A stretch of 64,000 nt of DNA from Streptomyces pluripotens (GCF_000802245.2 NZ_CP021080.1:2108001-2172000), one strand, 5' to 3'; shown: positions 13,025 through 21,819, counted from the stretch's first letter. Notes: a model not told the origin generated them from the letters alone. Made by a program: numbers and translations.

Positions 13025-14353
13025 TCAGGTGAGGGTGAGGGTCAGGACTCCGGAGTACGAGCCGGGAGGTGTGAAGGCCGGCACGTCCAGGGAGAGCCCG
13101 GCGTCGACGGTGAACTCGCCACCGGTGAGTGTGGCGTCGGGGGCCGACGCGAGCGTCGCTCCCGAGGTGCCCACGGTGCCCGCCGAACCGGCCTTGCAGG
13201 TGCTGGGGCTGCCCGCCGTGGTCACGCAGGCCGGCGTCCAGCTCAGCCGGCCCGCGTCGATCTTGGCGCCGGGGCCGGTGAAGTCGGTGACCTTGCCGGT
13301 CAGGGACCAGCCCGCGGGCCCGCCGCGGAAGTCCTTGACGGTCACCGTCTGCAGGGTTCCGGTCGAAGCCCCGCCCTGACCGAAGTCGACCGTCGACAGG
13401 GCGACGGAGTCCCCAGCCTGGGACATGGAGAGCGTGCCCGCCTTGACGGTGGTGGTCAGCTTCTGGCTGCCGTCCGGGATGGGCGTGTTGTCGTTGACGA
13501 CGTAGGCCGCGGGGCCCGCGCCCTTGTCCGCGTTCCAGGAGCCGCCCTCGTAGGCCACGATCCCGGTCGTCGTCTTGTCGTTGACGACGAGGGAACCGCT
13601 GAAGGAGCCCTGGGAGTCGGCGGTCACGGTCGCCGTGTCCGCGGTCTGGGTGTCCCCGGCCCGACCGGCCAGGGTGACGGCCGCGCCCGGAGTGAAGTCC
13701 GTACCGCTGACCGTGACACTGGCGCCCGGATCACCGGAGGCCGCGCTCAGCGAGATGGCCCGGGTGTTGGCCGGGGTGCCGTCGGTCGCGGTGATGGTCC
13801 CGGACACCGGTGCGGGCGGGTTGGTGACCGTGCAGGGGGTGTCCAGCTCCATGATGTAGCTGGTGTGGATGTTGTAGTCACCGGGCGAGAGGGTGATCTG
13901 TCCGGCCTTGGTGACGGTGAACGTGCCGGTCATGGAGAAGGACGGGAATGCGGCCTTACCCGGTACCGGCGGGTTCTTCTTCGGTCCCGCGACGGTGACG
14001 TCACCCGTCTGGGCACCGCCGAGGGTGACCTTGCCGGTCGGGGTCATGATGTCGGCCGGCAGGGCCAGGTCGGTGGGGTTGCTGGCGGCGGCCGTGACCA
14101 CGGTGTAGGTCACGGTGACCGTGTCGCCCACCTTCGGACTGGTGTTGTCCACCGACACGTTCGCGGTGGTCGTGCCGTCGATCGGCGGGAGGCCGGCGAT
14201 GGCGGGTGGGATGCAGTGCGTGGCGAAGTCCACGTTCGTGTCGGCGGCACTGGCCGGACCGGCCAGTGCGCCGCCCACGGTGACCGCGAGAGCGGTCGCC
14301 CCGAACAGTGACAACCAGCGCCACCGCCGGGATCTTCCGGGTGTCGAACCCAT
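13025..14353 (-). CDS. Secreted WxL-like surface protein
   Basis: A 442-residue secreted protein with a signal peptide ending ALAGPASA near residue 36. The middle is Thr/Ala/Gly-rich with Ig-like repeats; one segment reads ASGDPGASVTVSGTDFTPG, a domain common in actinomycete surface proteins. The C-terminal 150 residues resemble a WxL domain: a GWSLTGKVTDF strand, a LSWTPACV segment and a final YSGVLTLTLT strand. WxL domains attach proteins non-covalently to the wall. Its partner DUF916-like gene lies 132 bp downstream on the same strand. No sorting signal or membrane anchor is present. The ligand is unknown. Confidence 0.75.
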   Translation of the reverse strand: MGSTPGRSRRWRWLSLFGATALAVTVGGALAGPASAADTNVDFATHCIPPAIAGLPPIDGTTTANVSVDNTSPKVGDTVTVTYTVVTAAASNPTDLALPADIMTPTGKVTLGGAQTGDVTVAGPKKNPPVPGKAAFPSFSMTGTFTVTKAGQITLSPGDYNIHTSYIMELDTPCTVTNPPAPVSGTITATDGTPANTRAISLSAASGDPGASVTVSGTDFTPGAAVTLAGRAGDTQTADTATVTADSQGSFSGSLVVNDKTTTGIVAYEGGSWNADKGAGPAAYVVNDNTPIPDGSQKLTTTVKAGTLSMSQAGDSVALSTVDFGQGGASTGTLQTVTVKDFRGGPAGWSLTGKVTDFTGPGAKIDAGRLSWTPACVTTAGSPSTCKAGSAGTVGTSGATLASAPDATLTGGEFTVDAGLSLDVPAFTPPGSYSGVLTLTLT

Positions 14354-14440
14354 GGGCCCCCTCCTGAGGGTTGCGGGCGCAGCGGCTCTTCTGCGCCGAC
14401 AGGGGGCATTGATGTAGAGCGGGGATGAGAAGTCAATGGA

Positions 14441-14482
14441 GATGCCGCAGAAAACTGACGGACCATCAGAATCTGCGGCATC
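14441..14482. terminator. Stem-loop between the small secreted gene and the WxL-like gene
   Basis: GATGCCGCAG at 14441-14450 pairs perfectly with CTGCGGCATC at 14473-14482. The loop contains a further CTGA/TCAG stem. It lies 34 nt after the stop of the small secreted gene and 88 nt before the WxL-like start. It could end the first transcript or partly attenuate read-through into the second. There is no T-run. Confidence 0.5.
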
Positions 14483-14516
14483 CAGGAGAGTTCCGGAAAC
14501 AACCGGAACAGATCGC

Positions 14517-14990
14517 TCAGTTGAACACGAACGGCCCCGGCGACTGCGGGGCGCTCGCCGTACAGGTCACGGTGATCCCGAAGAACACCATCTTGAGGGA
14601 GCCGCCGTAGACGTCCAGGCTGTCACCGGAGGCGACGGTGCCGGTGAGCGGACCTACGGTGACCGGGTCGCCGGCGGCCATGGCCGGGTTCTTCGTGCCG
14701 CTGAAAACGGTGCTGCCGCCGCCCGCCTTCGCCATGGTGAGCGTGGACGCGATCGAGTCCTTGGCCAAGGGCAGTGGCGTGGTGATCGCGGTGGCGAGGG
14801 TGAGGGTGGCCGAGCCGCCGCTCTGGGTGGCGGTGAGCGTGGCCGCACCACCGCCGAAGATGCCGCAGTTCGCGGTGAAGGTCGCCGACTGGGGAGTGAC
14901 GGCGGCCGCGGTGGGCGCGAAGGCGAGTCCGGTGACCGCGAGGGCCCCGGCCACCAGCGCCGCACCCGTTGCCGTGCGCTTGCCTCTCAT
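14517..14990 (-). CDS. Small secreted protein of unknown function
   Basis: A 157-residue exported protein. The signal peptide is MRGKRTATGAALVAGALAVT up to about residue 30 (FAPTAAA). The mature part is rich in Thr, Gly and Ala and predicted to be beta-stranded, with two cysteines (NCGIFGG and VTCTAS) near its ends that could form a disulfide. I do not recognise a family. It is on the same strand as the WxL-like and DUF916-like genes and may belong to the same surface complex. Start ATG 14990 is chosen because it begins the signal peptide. Confidence 0.7.
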   Translation of the reverse strand: MRGKRTATGAALVAGALAVTGLAFAPTAAAVTPQSATFTANCGIFGGGAATLTATQSGGSATLTLATAITTPLPLAKDSIASTLTMAKAGGGSTVFSGTKNPAMAAGDPVTVGPLTGTVASGDSLDVYGGSLKMVFFGITVTCTASAPQSPGPFVFN

Positions 14991-15189
14991 GGGATCCGCT
15001 TCCCTTCCCTGCTGGGAGTGCCGTGTGGGGACGCCGACGGGTGAAGAGGCCTTCAGCAGGGGGGTGCGGACACTCTGCAGGGCGGTGCGGATCTGACGGC
15101 CCGTCGGATCGTACGCCTCCATTGATGCGCGGGGGCCAGAAACCGACAAGGTTGAATTCCGGCCGACCTTTTGGTCGGCCGACGCCTTT

Positions 15190-15543
15190 TCAGCCGGCGG
15201 AGACGGTGTCCCGGACAACTCCGTCGACGCCGGCGAGCAGCACGGGCGTCCCCGCCCCTCCGAGATCGGCGACGGCGGCCAGGTCCTCGGCCACGACCGA
15301 CTCCGCCTCGCTCACCACCGCCGCCGCCTCCAGCGACCGCGCCCCCGACGCCACCGCCATCGCCACGGCCGTCCGCAGCGCGCTCAGCTTCAGCGAGGCG
15401 AGAACCACCGACCCCGCGACGTACGTACGGCCGGTTTCGTCCCGTACGGCCGCCCCCTCGGGCACACCGTTCCGGGCCCGCGCGGAACGGGCCAGCGTCA
15501 CGATCTTGCGGTCCTCGGGATCAAGCGCGTTGGTCTCGGTCAT
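15190..15543 (-). CDS. Cytidine deaminase-like protein lacking zinc ligands
   Basis: A 117-residue protein with the size and strand order of cytidine deaminase, found in many Streptomyces between corC and era. The active-site motif that should read (C/H)AE is LSALRTAV here. The usual PCxxC zinc motif is missing: the protein has no cysteine at all. The fold may be kept, but deaminase activity is very unlikely, so a name such as cdd would mislead. Upstream is the S66 peptidase gene; downstream lie the exported-protein genes that separate it from era. Confidence 0.72.
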   Translation of the reverse strand: MTETNALDPEDRKIVTLARSARARNGVPEGAAVRDETGRTYVAGSVVLASLKLSALRTAVAMAVASGARSLEAAAVVSEAESVVAEDLAAVADLGGAGTPVLLAGVDGVVRDTVSAG

Positions 15544-15622
15544 GCCCCTAGCTTAGGCCGCACTTCAGGTGCGGTGATCGTCCGCGCCCCGCCGTCCCGG
15601 TCGGTCTGGGCCTGCACCGGGG

Positions 15623-16642
15623 TCAGTCCAGGGTCTGGACGATCTCACTCCGCACGGGCGTGTGCACCGCACGGCCGCGTGCGCCGTTGACCAGCGGAAG
15701 GAAGGGCGGGACGTGCCCGCACTCGATGTCGGCGATGATCGGCACGCCGAGTGGGCCGAGTGCGTCGAGGACGGCCTCGTGCTGGGTGAGAGTGCGGCCG
15801 TCGGGAGCGTGGGTACGGCCGACGAGGACACCGGCGGCACGGTCGAAGAATCCAGCGAGGCGCATGCCGTGCAGGTTGCGGCAGATGGTGAACGCGTTGT
15901 CCTCGCAGGCCTCGACGTAGACGAGTAGCGACTCGTCCCCGGCGAAGGCCGAGGTGTCCAGGTAACGCGTCCCCGCAAGGTTGGCGAGGGTCTCGATACA
16001 TCCACCGATCAGCCTGCCCTCCACCTCCACATCCCCGTCGCCGTCGAGCCGCCTCCAGCCACCCTCGGCGTCCAGGGTGAGGTCCCGGACGTCCGGAAAC
16101 GTCCGGTAGTCGTCGTGGCCACCCGAGCGGTGGCGCCCCGGCGGGGTCTGGCCGAACGGCTTGCCCTGCGGCGCGGCGACGATGTCGAGCCAGGACCAAA
16201 GGCCCGCTGGCGTCCGGTAGGGGGTGTCCATGAGGTTGTTGCCGTGCACGGTCGCGACCCCCGTCAGCAAGGTCAGCGGGGTGATCAGCGTCGATAGGTC
16301 CGAGTAGCCGACGACCCAGGTCGGCTCGGCCCGCCCGATCCGCTCGAAGTCGAGCAACGGCAGCAGGTCGATCGCGGTCTCTCCGCCCCACGGTGGCACC
16401 ACGGCACGGATGTCCGGGTCGGTCAGCATGTCGGTCAGCTCGGCCGCGCGCTCGGCGGCCGGGGCGCTGAGATGCCCGGAACCGTCCATGCACCGGCCGA
16501 TGACCACCTCGTAACCGAGCGCCCGGAGATCACTTGCGGCGACGTCGAGACGCCCGCGCAACTGCCCGTCCACTCCACTGGACGGAGAGGTCACACCTAT
16601 ACGGTCACCGGGGCTCAGGGGGCGCGGGTATCGCATGTCCAT
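15623..16642 (-). CDS. S66 family peptidase (LD-carboxypeptidase / MccF-like)
   Basis: A 339-residue Ser peptidase of family S66, which includes LD-carboxypeptidases of murein recycling and MccF-type self-immunity enzymes. The N-terminal LSPGDRIGVTSPSSG is the family opening. The nucleophile is Ser114 in VVGYSDLSTL, which matches the MccF subgroup. A catalytic Glu/His pair is expected near VYVEACED and IECGHVPPF in the C-terminal domain. There is no signal peptide, so it acts in the cytoplasm. Start could be Met1 or Met3. The MccF-like subgroup hints at cleavage of toxic acyl-peptidyl nucleotides rather than murein. Confidence 0.87.
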   Translation of the reverse strand: MDMRYPRPLSPGDRIGVTSPSSGVDGQLRGRLDVAASDLRALGYEVVIGRCMDGSGHLSAPAAERAAELTDMLTDPDIRAVVPPWGGETAIDLLPLLDFERIGRAEPTWVVGYSDLSTLITPLTLLTGVATVHGNNLMDTPYRTPAGLWSWLDIVAAPQGKPFGQTPPGRHRSGGHDDYRTFPDVRDLTLDAEGGWRRLDGDGDVEVEGRLIGGCIETLANLAGTRYLDTSAFAGDESLLVYVEACEDNAFTICRNLHGMRLAGFFDRAAGVLVGRTHAPDGRTLTQHEAVLDALGPLGVPIIADIECGHVPPFLPLVNGARGRAVHTPVRSEIVQTLD

Positions 16643-16693
16643 GCGCCCGATTCTGGCAGCGGGTCAGCGGGCACCGGCAACGGCTTTACCGCG

Positions 16694-17050
16694 TCACGGC
16701 CGGTCGAGCCGCAGCCGCTCCGCCCTGGGCAGTCCGGCCACGACGAGGTCGTACGAATCCTCGATCAGCTCGCGGACGAGTCGGTCGGGCAGGCCGCCGA
16801 TCGTCACGGTGTTCCAGTGCCGCTTGTTCATGTGCCAGCCGGGGACGATCAGCCCCTCGTGCTCCCCGCGCAGCCGGACGGCGTCCTCGGGGTCGCACTT
16901 GAGGTTGACGGTCAGGGGCCGCGCATCCAGGGCGGTCAGGGCGAACATCTTGCCCAGCACTTTGAAGACCGAGGTCTCCGCGTTGAACGGGAAGTCCTCC
17001 GCGGCCGCGTTGAAGGACAGGCAGAAGGCGCGCAGTTCTCCGGGGGTCAC
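16694..17050 (-). CDS. MmcQ/YjbR family protein
   Basis: A 118-residue protein of the MmcQ/YjbR family, which has a CyaY-like fold and a proposed DNA-binding role. Family features are the KVLGKMFALTAL strand pair, VNLKCDPEDAVRLR and the conserved HMNKRHWNTVTI. The GTG start overlaps the stop of the CorC-like gene by 4 bp, so it is the last gene of the phoH-ybeY-corC operon. The function in Streptomyces is unknown. Confidence 0.87.
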   Translation of the reverse strand: MTPGELRAFCLSFNAAAEDFPFNAETSVFKVLGKMFALTALDARPLTVNLKCDPEDAVRLRGEHEGLIVPGWHMNKRHWNTVTIGGLPDRLVRELIEDSYDLVVAGLPRAERLRLDRP

Positions 17051-18333
17051 TCGGACGCCTCCTGCGGTGCCGGCTCCACCAGCACCGTGACGATCTTGTT
17101 CCGACGTCCGGCCGCGGCCTCCGCCGTCAGCTTCAGCCGGCGCTCGTCGGGCAGTTCGACCTGTGCCGACGCGCCGGCGATGGGCACCCGGCCAAGAGCC
17201 TTGGCGAGCAGGCCGCCGACGGTCTCCACGTCCTCGTCGTCGTACTCCTCCAGGCCGTACAGCTCGCCGAGGTCGGTGACGTCGAGGCGGGCGGTGACCC
17301 GGTACCGGTCGCCACCGAGGTCCTCCACCGGGGGGAGTTCCCGGTCGTACTCGTCGGTGATCTCGCCGACGATCTCTTCCAGGATGTCCTCGATGGTGAC
17401 GATGCCCGCGGTGCCTCCGTACTCGTCGATGACGACGGCGACGTGGTTGCGTTCCTTCTGCATCTCGCGCAAGAGGTCGCCGGCGTTCTTGGTGTCGGGC
17501 ACGAAGACGGCCGGGCGCATGGCCGTGGACACCAGGTCGCCCTCCGCGTCCCGGCTGATGTGTGTCTTGCGGACCAGATCCTTCAGATACACGATCCCGA
17601 CGATGTCGTCCTCGTTCTCCCCGGTGACCGGGATCCGGGAGAACCCGGAGCGCAGCGCGAGGGTGAGGGCCTGCCGGATGGTCTTGTACCGCTCGATGAC
17701 GACCAGGTCGGTCCGTGGGACCATGACCTCGCGTACCAGGGTGTCCCCGAGTTCGAAGACCGAGTGCACCATCCGGCGCTCCTCGTCCTCGATCAGCGAC
17801 TCCTGTTCGGCCAGGTCGACCAGCGCGCGCAACTCTGCTTCGGAGGCGAAGGGACCGCGCCGGAAGCCCTTGCCGGGGGTGAGGGCGTTGCCGATGAGGA
17901 TGAGCAGGGAGGGGATCGGCCCCATCACGCGGGCGAGCGGCAGCAGCACGTACGCCGCCGCGGTCGCCGTGTTCAGCGGGTGCTGGCGGCCGATGGTGCG
18001 CGGGGAGACACCGACGGCGACGTACGAGACGAGCACCATCACGCCGATGGCGATCAGCAGGGCCTGCCAGGTGGTGTCGAACTCCTCCAAGCAGGCGTAC
18101 GTCACCAGGGCCGCGGCGGCCATCTCGAAGGTGACGCGGACCAACAGGGCCACGTTGAGGTAGCGGGTGGGGTCGGCGGCGACCTGGGCGAGCTTGGCCC
18201 CGCCGCGCCGGCCGGACTTGACGGCCTCCTCCGCGCGGAAGCTGGAGACGCGCGCCAGGCCCGCCTCCGCACAGGCGGCGAGCCAGGCGACGACGACCAA
18301 CGCGATGGCGCCGAGCACGATCTGCGGACTCAT
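17047..18333 (-). CDS. CNNM/CorC-type transporter protein (hemolysin family)
   Basis: A 428-residue membrane protein: a DUF21 transmembrane domain (about 1-190), paired CBS domains (about 205-330) that bind adenylate, and a C-terminal CorC_HlyC domain (about 340-415). Family members export Mg2+ or Co2+; the name hemolysin is historical. It includes the conserved MVPRTDLVVI at the start of the CBS pair and DEYGGTAGIVTIEDILEEIVGEI. It sits 16 bp after ybeY, within an operon that is conserved in actinobacteria. Confidence 0.92.
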   Translation of the reverse strand: MSPQIVLGAIALVVVAWLAACAEAGLARVSSFRAEEAVKSGRRGGAKLAQVAADPTRYLNVALLVRVTFEMAAAALVTYACLEEFDTTWQALLIAIGVMVLVSYVAVGVSPRTIGRQHPLNTATAAAYVLLPLARVMGPIPSLLILIGNALTPGKGFRRGPFASEAELRALVDLAEQESLIEDEERRMVHSVFELGDTLVREVMVPRTDLVVIERYKTIRQALTLALRSGFSRIPVTGENEDDIVGIVYLKDLVRKTHISRDAEGDLVSTAMRPAVFVPDTKNAGDLLREMQKERNHVAVVIDEYGGTAGIVTIEDILEEIVGEITDEYDRELPPVEDLGGDRYRVTARLDVTDLGELYGLEEYDDEDVETVGGLLAKALGRVPIAGASAQVELPDERRLKLTAEAAAGRRNKIVTVLVEPAPQEASE

Positions 18334-18349
18334 GCGAGGACCGGCCCGG

Positions 18350-18847
18350 CTACGAGACGGTCGGCGCCGGGGACGGCCCGGTCAGGCCGTGCTCGGCCCG
18401 CCAACCGTCCACGATGGCGGCCTGCAGCCCGAACATCTCGGCCTTCTCGTCCGGCTCCTCGTGGTCGTACCCGAGCAGGTGCAGCACCCCGTGGACGGTG
18501 AGCAACTGGAGCTCCTCGTCCATGGAGTGCAGGGTCGGCGCCTCGGCGCCCTGCTTGGCAGCGACCTCCGGGCACAGCACGATGTCGCCGAGCAGCCCCT
18601 GCGGCGGCTCGTCGTCGTCCTTCGACGGCGGTCGGAGCTCGTCCATCGGGAAGGACATGACGTCCGTCGGGCCGGGCAGGTCCATCCACTGGATGTGCAG
18701 CTGCTCCATGGCATCGGCGTCCACGACGATGACCGAGAGTTCGGAGAGCGGGTGGATGCGCATCCGCGCGAGTGCGTAGCGGGCGATGTCGAGGATCGCC
18801 TGCTCGTCGACCTCGGTACCGGACTCGTTGTTGACGTCGATCGACAT
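18350..18847 (-). CDS. ybeY: Endoribonuclease YbeY
   Basis: A 165-residue metalloprotein needed for 16S rRNA 3'-end maturation and 70S quality control. The zinc motif [11 protein letters not shown] is complete and is followed by [10 protein letters not shown]. The N-terminal part has the usual [13 protein letters not shown] and DVMSFPMDE segments. It lies 12 bp downstream of phoH, the usual pairing. Length is normal. Confidence 0.95.
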   Translation of the reverse strand: MSIDVNNESGTEVDEQAILDIARYALARMRIHPLSELSVIVVDADAMEQLHIQWMDLPGPTDVMSFPMDELRPPSKDDDEPPQGLLGDIVLCPEVAAKQGAEAPTLHSMDEELQLLTVHGVLHLLGYDHEEPDEKAEMFGLQAAIVDGWRAEHGLTGPSPAPTVS

Positions 18848-18859
18848 GGTCGCGCTGAT

Positions 18860-19939
18860 CTACTTCCGCTTGGTGCCCTTGGCGCCGGACTTGCCCCGAC
18901 TGCCCTGGTGGGTGTCGTTCTCGGTGCCGTAGTTGCTGTCGTACTGCTCGTACGCGTCGACGATACGGCCCACCAGCTTGTGCCGTACGACATCGTGGGA
19001 CGACAGCCGGGAGAAGTGGACGTCCTCGACGCCCTCCAGGATCTCCTGCACCTGCCGCAGGCCCGACTTCTGCCCGCCGGGCAGGTCTACCTGGGTCACG
19101 TCACCGGTGATCACGATCTTCGAGTCGAAACCGAGCCGGGTCAGGAACATCTTCATCTGCTCGGGGCTGGTGTTCTGGGCCTCGTCGAGGATGATGAAGG
19201 CGTCGTTCAGCGTACGCCCGCGCATATAGGCCAGCGGCGCCACCTCGATGGTCCCCGCCGCCATCAGCCGCGGGATCGAGTCCGGGTCGATCATGTCGTG
19301 CAGCGCGTCGTACAGCGGTCGCAGGTAGGGGTCGATCTTCTCGTAGAGGGTGCCCGGCAGGAACCCGAGCCGCTCCCCGGCCTCCACCGCCGGGCGGGTC
19401 AGGATGATGCGGTTGACCTGCTTGGACTGCAGGGCCTGCACCGCCTTCGCCATGGCGAGGTAGGTCTTGCCGGTGCCGGCCGGACCGATGCCGAAGACGA
19501 CCGTGTGCTTGTCGATCGCGTCGACGTACCGCTTCTGGTTGAGGGTCTTGGGCCGGATCGTGCGCCCGCGGGAGGACAGGATGTTCTGGGTCAGCACCTC
19601 GGCCGGGGTCTCGTGGCCGTCGCTCGTCCCGTTCTCGCTCGCTTTGAGCATGGCGATCGAGCGTTCCACTGCGTCCTCCGTCATCGGCTGCCCCGTGCGT
19701 AGTACCAGCATCATTTCGTCGAACACGCGCTGGATGAGAGCGACTTCCGCCGGGTCGCCGACCGCGCTGATCTCGTTGCCCCGGACATGGATGTCGGCCG
19801 CCGGGAAGGCCTTCTCGATCACGCGCAGGAGGGAATCACCGGATCCCAGCACGGTCACCATGGGGTGCTGGGCGGGGACGCTGATCTGTGCTCTCGCCTG
19901 CTCCTGCGTGGGGGTGTGAGCTGTGGGTGTCTGTGTCAT
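18860..19939 (-). CDS. phoH: PhoH family ATPase
   Basis: A 359-residue ATP-binding protein. Walker A is GPAGTGKTYLAMAKA and Walker B is AFIILDEAQNTSPEQMK, with TRLG and VITGDVTQVDLP following, as in the PhoH/PhoL group. A KH-like N-terminal domain (about 25-100) suggests RNA contact. The C-terminal 25 residues are Lys/Gly-rich. The family is tied to RNA metabolism with YbeY, the next gene. It is the first gene of the phoH-ybeY-corC-mmcQ operon. Confidence 0.94.
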   Translation of the reverse strand: MTQTPTAHTPTQEQARAQISVPAQHPMVTVLGSGDSLLRVIEKAFPAADIHVRGNEISAVGDPAEVALIQRVFDEMMLVLRTGQPMTEDAVERSIAMLKASENGTSDGHETPAEVLTQNILSSRGRTIRPKTLNQKRYVDAIDKHTVVFGIGPAGTGKTYLAMAKAVQALQSKQVNRIILTRPAVEAGERLGFLPGTLYEKIDPYLRPLYDALHDMIDPDSIPRLMAAGTIEVAPLAYMRGRTLNDAFIILDEAQNTSPEQMKMFLTRLGFDSKIVITGDVTQVDLPGGQKSGLRQVQEILEGVEDVHFSRLSSHDVVRHKLVGRIVDAYEQYDSNYGTENDTHQGSRGKSGAKGTKRK

Positions 19940-20394
19940 GGGCCGGCGTTCGACGCCTGCGCTTCCTCCTCGTCACGGCCGCACGGTCGAGGCGGCCTCG
20001 CACAGTCCAGGGTACGACGGTGCACCGACAACGCCGTAGGGCTTTTCCCGGGCCGGAGGCCGAGCGAGATCACGGATGCGCATCCGTCCAGAGCCAGGGG
20101 CCGGTGACCGACGGCCCGGAGACTGGTCCGCGGCGGGAGCTGGACACCGTGCGCGAACCGCTCGTGCCCCGTGACCGGCTCCTCCGCGAGGAGAGCCCCA
20201 CCGATGCCGCACGGTGGACGGGTCGTCGCCGACCGGGTGGGCGCGACGCCGGCACTGACTCCGGGTGTGCTGTACACCGCGCTGGGCGACAGGTCACTGA
20301 GCCGTGGTGCAGCCCGGCTGGAGCGGGTCGCGGCGGCCCTGGGCGGCGGCCCGCAGGGCCTGTGCTGCCTGGGCACCGGCCCGGCCGGTGGGGG
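19940..20394. other. 455-bp intergenic region with a 16-bp palindrome
   Basis: I find no convincing gene here. Open frames on both strands lack ribosome sites and family resemblance. The region holds the phoH promoter and a perfect 16-bp palindrome, ACGGATGC/GCATCCGT, at 20072-20087, about 130 bp before the phoH start. The right side contains the downstream region of the PfkB gene. Confidence 0.5.
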
Positions 20395-21543
20395 TCAGCG
20401 TGCCGGGCGGAAACCGATGGTCGGCACCGCGCGCCTGCGAGGCCAGACCTCCACACCGCCCAGGGGCAGCAGGGCGTCGAGGAAGGCATAGCGGCTCAGT
20501 GCAGCAGGGTCCTGCTCCGGCTCCGGCAGGGACTGGACCTCGCGCCACCAGGCCGCCAGTTCCGACCAGCCGGGTGCCGAGAGGGAACCGCCGAACTCCT
20601 GGACGGACAGGGCGGCGGTAAGCCCCGCGAGGGCCAGCCGGTCCGCCAGTGGCCACCCGGCCAGCGTGCCGGTCACGAAGCCGGCCACGAAGACGTCCCC
20701 CGCGCCGGTGGGATCGAGCGCCTCCACGGCGATGGCCGGGACCTCGGCCGTCTCGCCCGTACGCCGGTCCACGGCGTACGCCCCTTCGGCCCCCAGGGTC
20801 ACCACGGCCAGCGGGACGTACTCGGTCAGCGCGTGGGCGGCGGCCCGCGGGCACTCGGTGCCCGTGTACCGCTTGGCTTCCTCGGCGTTGGGCAGGAACG
20901 CCTCGCAGTGCTCCAGGTCGACGAGGCCGGCGAGGTCCCAGGCGCCGGTCTCGTCCCAACCGATGTCGGCGAAGATGCGGGTGCCCGCACGGGCGGCCTG
21001 GGCGATCCACGGCGCCCTGCGGCCAGGCGTGAGGGAGGCGACGGCCGCGCGCGCCCGGGGCGGGAAGTCCGGCACGAGCTCCTGCGGCGGCGGCTCGTGG
21101 CCGTGGGAGACCATGGTGCGCTCGCCTTCATAGGCCATGGAGACGGTCACCGGGGAGTGCCAGCCGGGTACGGTGCGCGAGGCTGAGAGATCGATGCCCT
21201 CCCCCTGCTCCAGCGCGTCCCAGCAGTACTCGCCGTAGTGGTCGTCGCCGAAGGCCGCGGCGAGGGCGGTTCTGAGGCCGAGGCGGGCCAGGGCGGTGGC
21301 CATGTTGGCGACCCCGCCGGGACTGGAGCCCATGCCCCGTGCCCAGGACTCGGTACCACGCACGGGGGCCGAGTCCAGACCGGTGAAGATGATGTCGAGG
21401 AAGACGGTGCCGGTGAGACAGACGTCCCAGGACGGGTCGCCCGGGGCACGCAGTGCGGCGAGCGGATCGACCTGTGCCTGACGGCGCGAGGGCGGGGTGA
21501 GGTGGTCCGGTTCCTCTCCCGCGATGTTGTAGGACGGAGTCAC
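20395..21543 (-). CDS. PfkB family carbohydrate kinase
   Basis: A 382-residue sugar or nucleoside kinase of the ribokinase/PfkB family, with a GTG start. The N-terminal substrate part has GSSPGGVANMATALARLG, the PfkB signature 1 region. Signature 2 with the catalytic Asp is in DPTGAGDVFVAGF. An N-terminal extension of about 40 residues precedes the first strand (WDVCLTGTVFLDI). The C-terminal 60 residues, rich in Trp and Pro, are not part of the core fold. The substrate cannot be read from the sequence. It stands alone, with no transporter or sugar pathway beside it. Confidence 0.88.
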   Translation of the reverse strand: MTPSYNIAGEEPDHLTPPSRRQAQVDPLAALRAPGDPSWDVCLTGTVFLDIIFTGLDSAPVRGTESWARGMGSSPGGVANMATALARLGLRTALAAAFGDDHYGEYCWDALEQGEGIDLSASRTVPGWHSPVTVSMAYEGERTMVSHGHEPPPQELVPDFPPRARAAVASLTPGRRAPWIAQAARAGTRIFADIGWDETGAWDLAGLVDLEHCEAFLPNAEEAKRYTGTECPRAAAHALTEYVPLAVVTLGAEGAYAVDRRTGETAEVPAIAVEALDPTGAGDVFVAGFVTGTLAGWPLADRLALAGLTAALSVQEFGGSLSAPGWSELAAWWREVQSLPEPEQDPAALSRYAFLDALLPLGGVEVWPRRRAVPTIGFRPAR

Positions 21544-21707
21544 AGTGCGCTCCCTGACGTGGTGCGGTACTGGCCAGTGTGCACCAGGTCACCCATCGAG
21601 TCGCCCACCGCCGACGGGTCGGTGCGCAGGACGTCCTTCACCAGCGGGGCAACGCCGGTGTCCGCCGTTCTGCGCCACCCTCAGGGAGGACAGTAAGACG
21701 GGACACC

Positions 21708-21742
21708 AAAAAGCCCCATCCCGCACACAACGGGATGGGGCT
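21708..21742 (-). terminator. Intrinsic terminator of the tRNA-like gene
   Basis: Read on the minus strand, AGCCCCATCCCG pairs perfectly with CGGGATGGGGCT around a 7-nt loop, and a run of T follows at once. This is a textbook intrinsic terminator, rare in high-GC genomes except after stable RNAs. It starts 4 nt after the CCA of the tRNA-like gene. Confidence 0.88.
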
Positions 21743-21746
21743 CGGA

Positions 21747-21819
21747 TGGAGCGCCGGACAGGCCTTGCACCTGCATCTCCCCGCAGGAAGCGGGGCGTCT
21801 TTCCTTGGACCACCAACGC
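21747..21819 (-). tRNA. Divergent tRNA-Gly(UCC)-like gene
   Basis: 73 nt fold as a cloverleaf. The acceptor strands GCGTTGG and CCGGCGC pair in full with two G-U pairs, followed by discriminator T and encoded CCA. The D-arm is GTCC/AGAC with a short loop AAGGAA that keeps A14 and G18-G19. The anticodon stem is CCCCG/CGGGG with loop CTTCCTG, giving anticodon UCC (Gly). The variable loop is AGAT. The T-stem is GCAGG/CCTGT with loop TGCAAGG. U73 and UCC agree with Gly identity. Odd points are G instead of T at 55 in the T-loop, U37-G38 in the anticodon loop, and a C13-A22 mismatch. A terminator follows directly, and TATAGT upstream could be a -10 box. Either a divergent tRNA-Gly or a tRNA with a non-ribosomal role. 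Confidence 0.62.

Noticed and set aside
15190..15543. Naming the gene cdd (active cytidine deaminase)
   Set aside because: The zinc ligands and catalytic Glu are missing.
19888..21186. 432-codon plus-strand frame over the phoH upstream gap and PfkB gene
   Set aside because: No ribosome site and no domain; half of it is antisense to the PfkB kinase.
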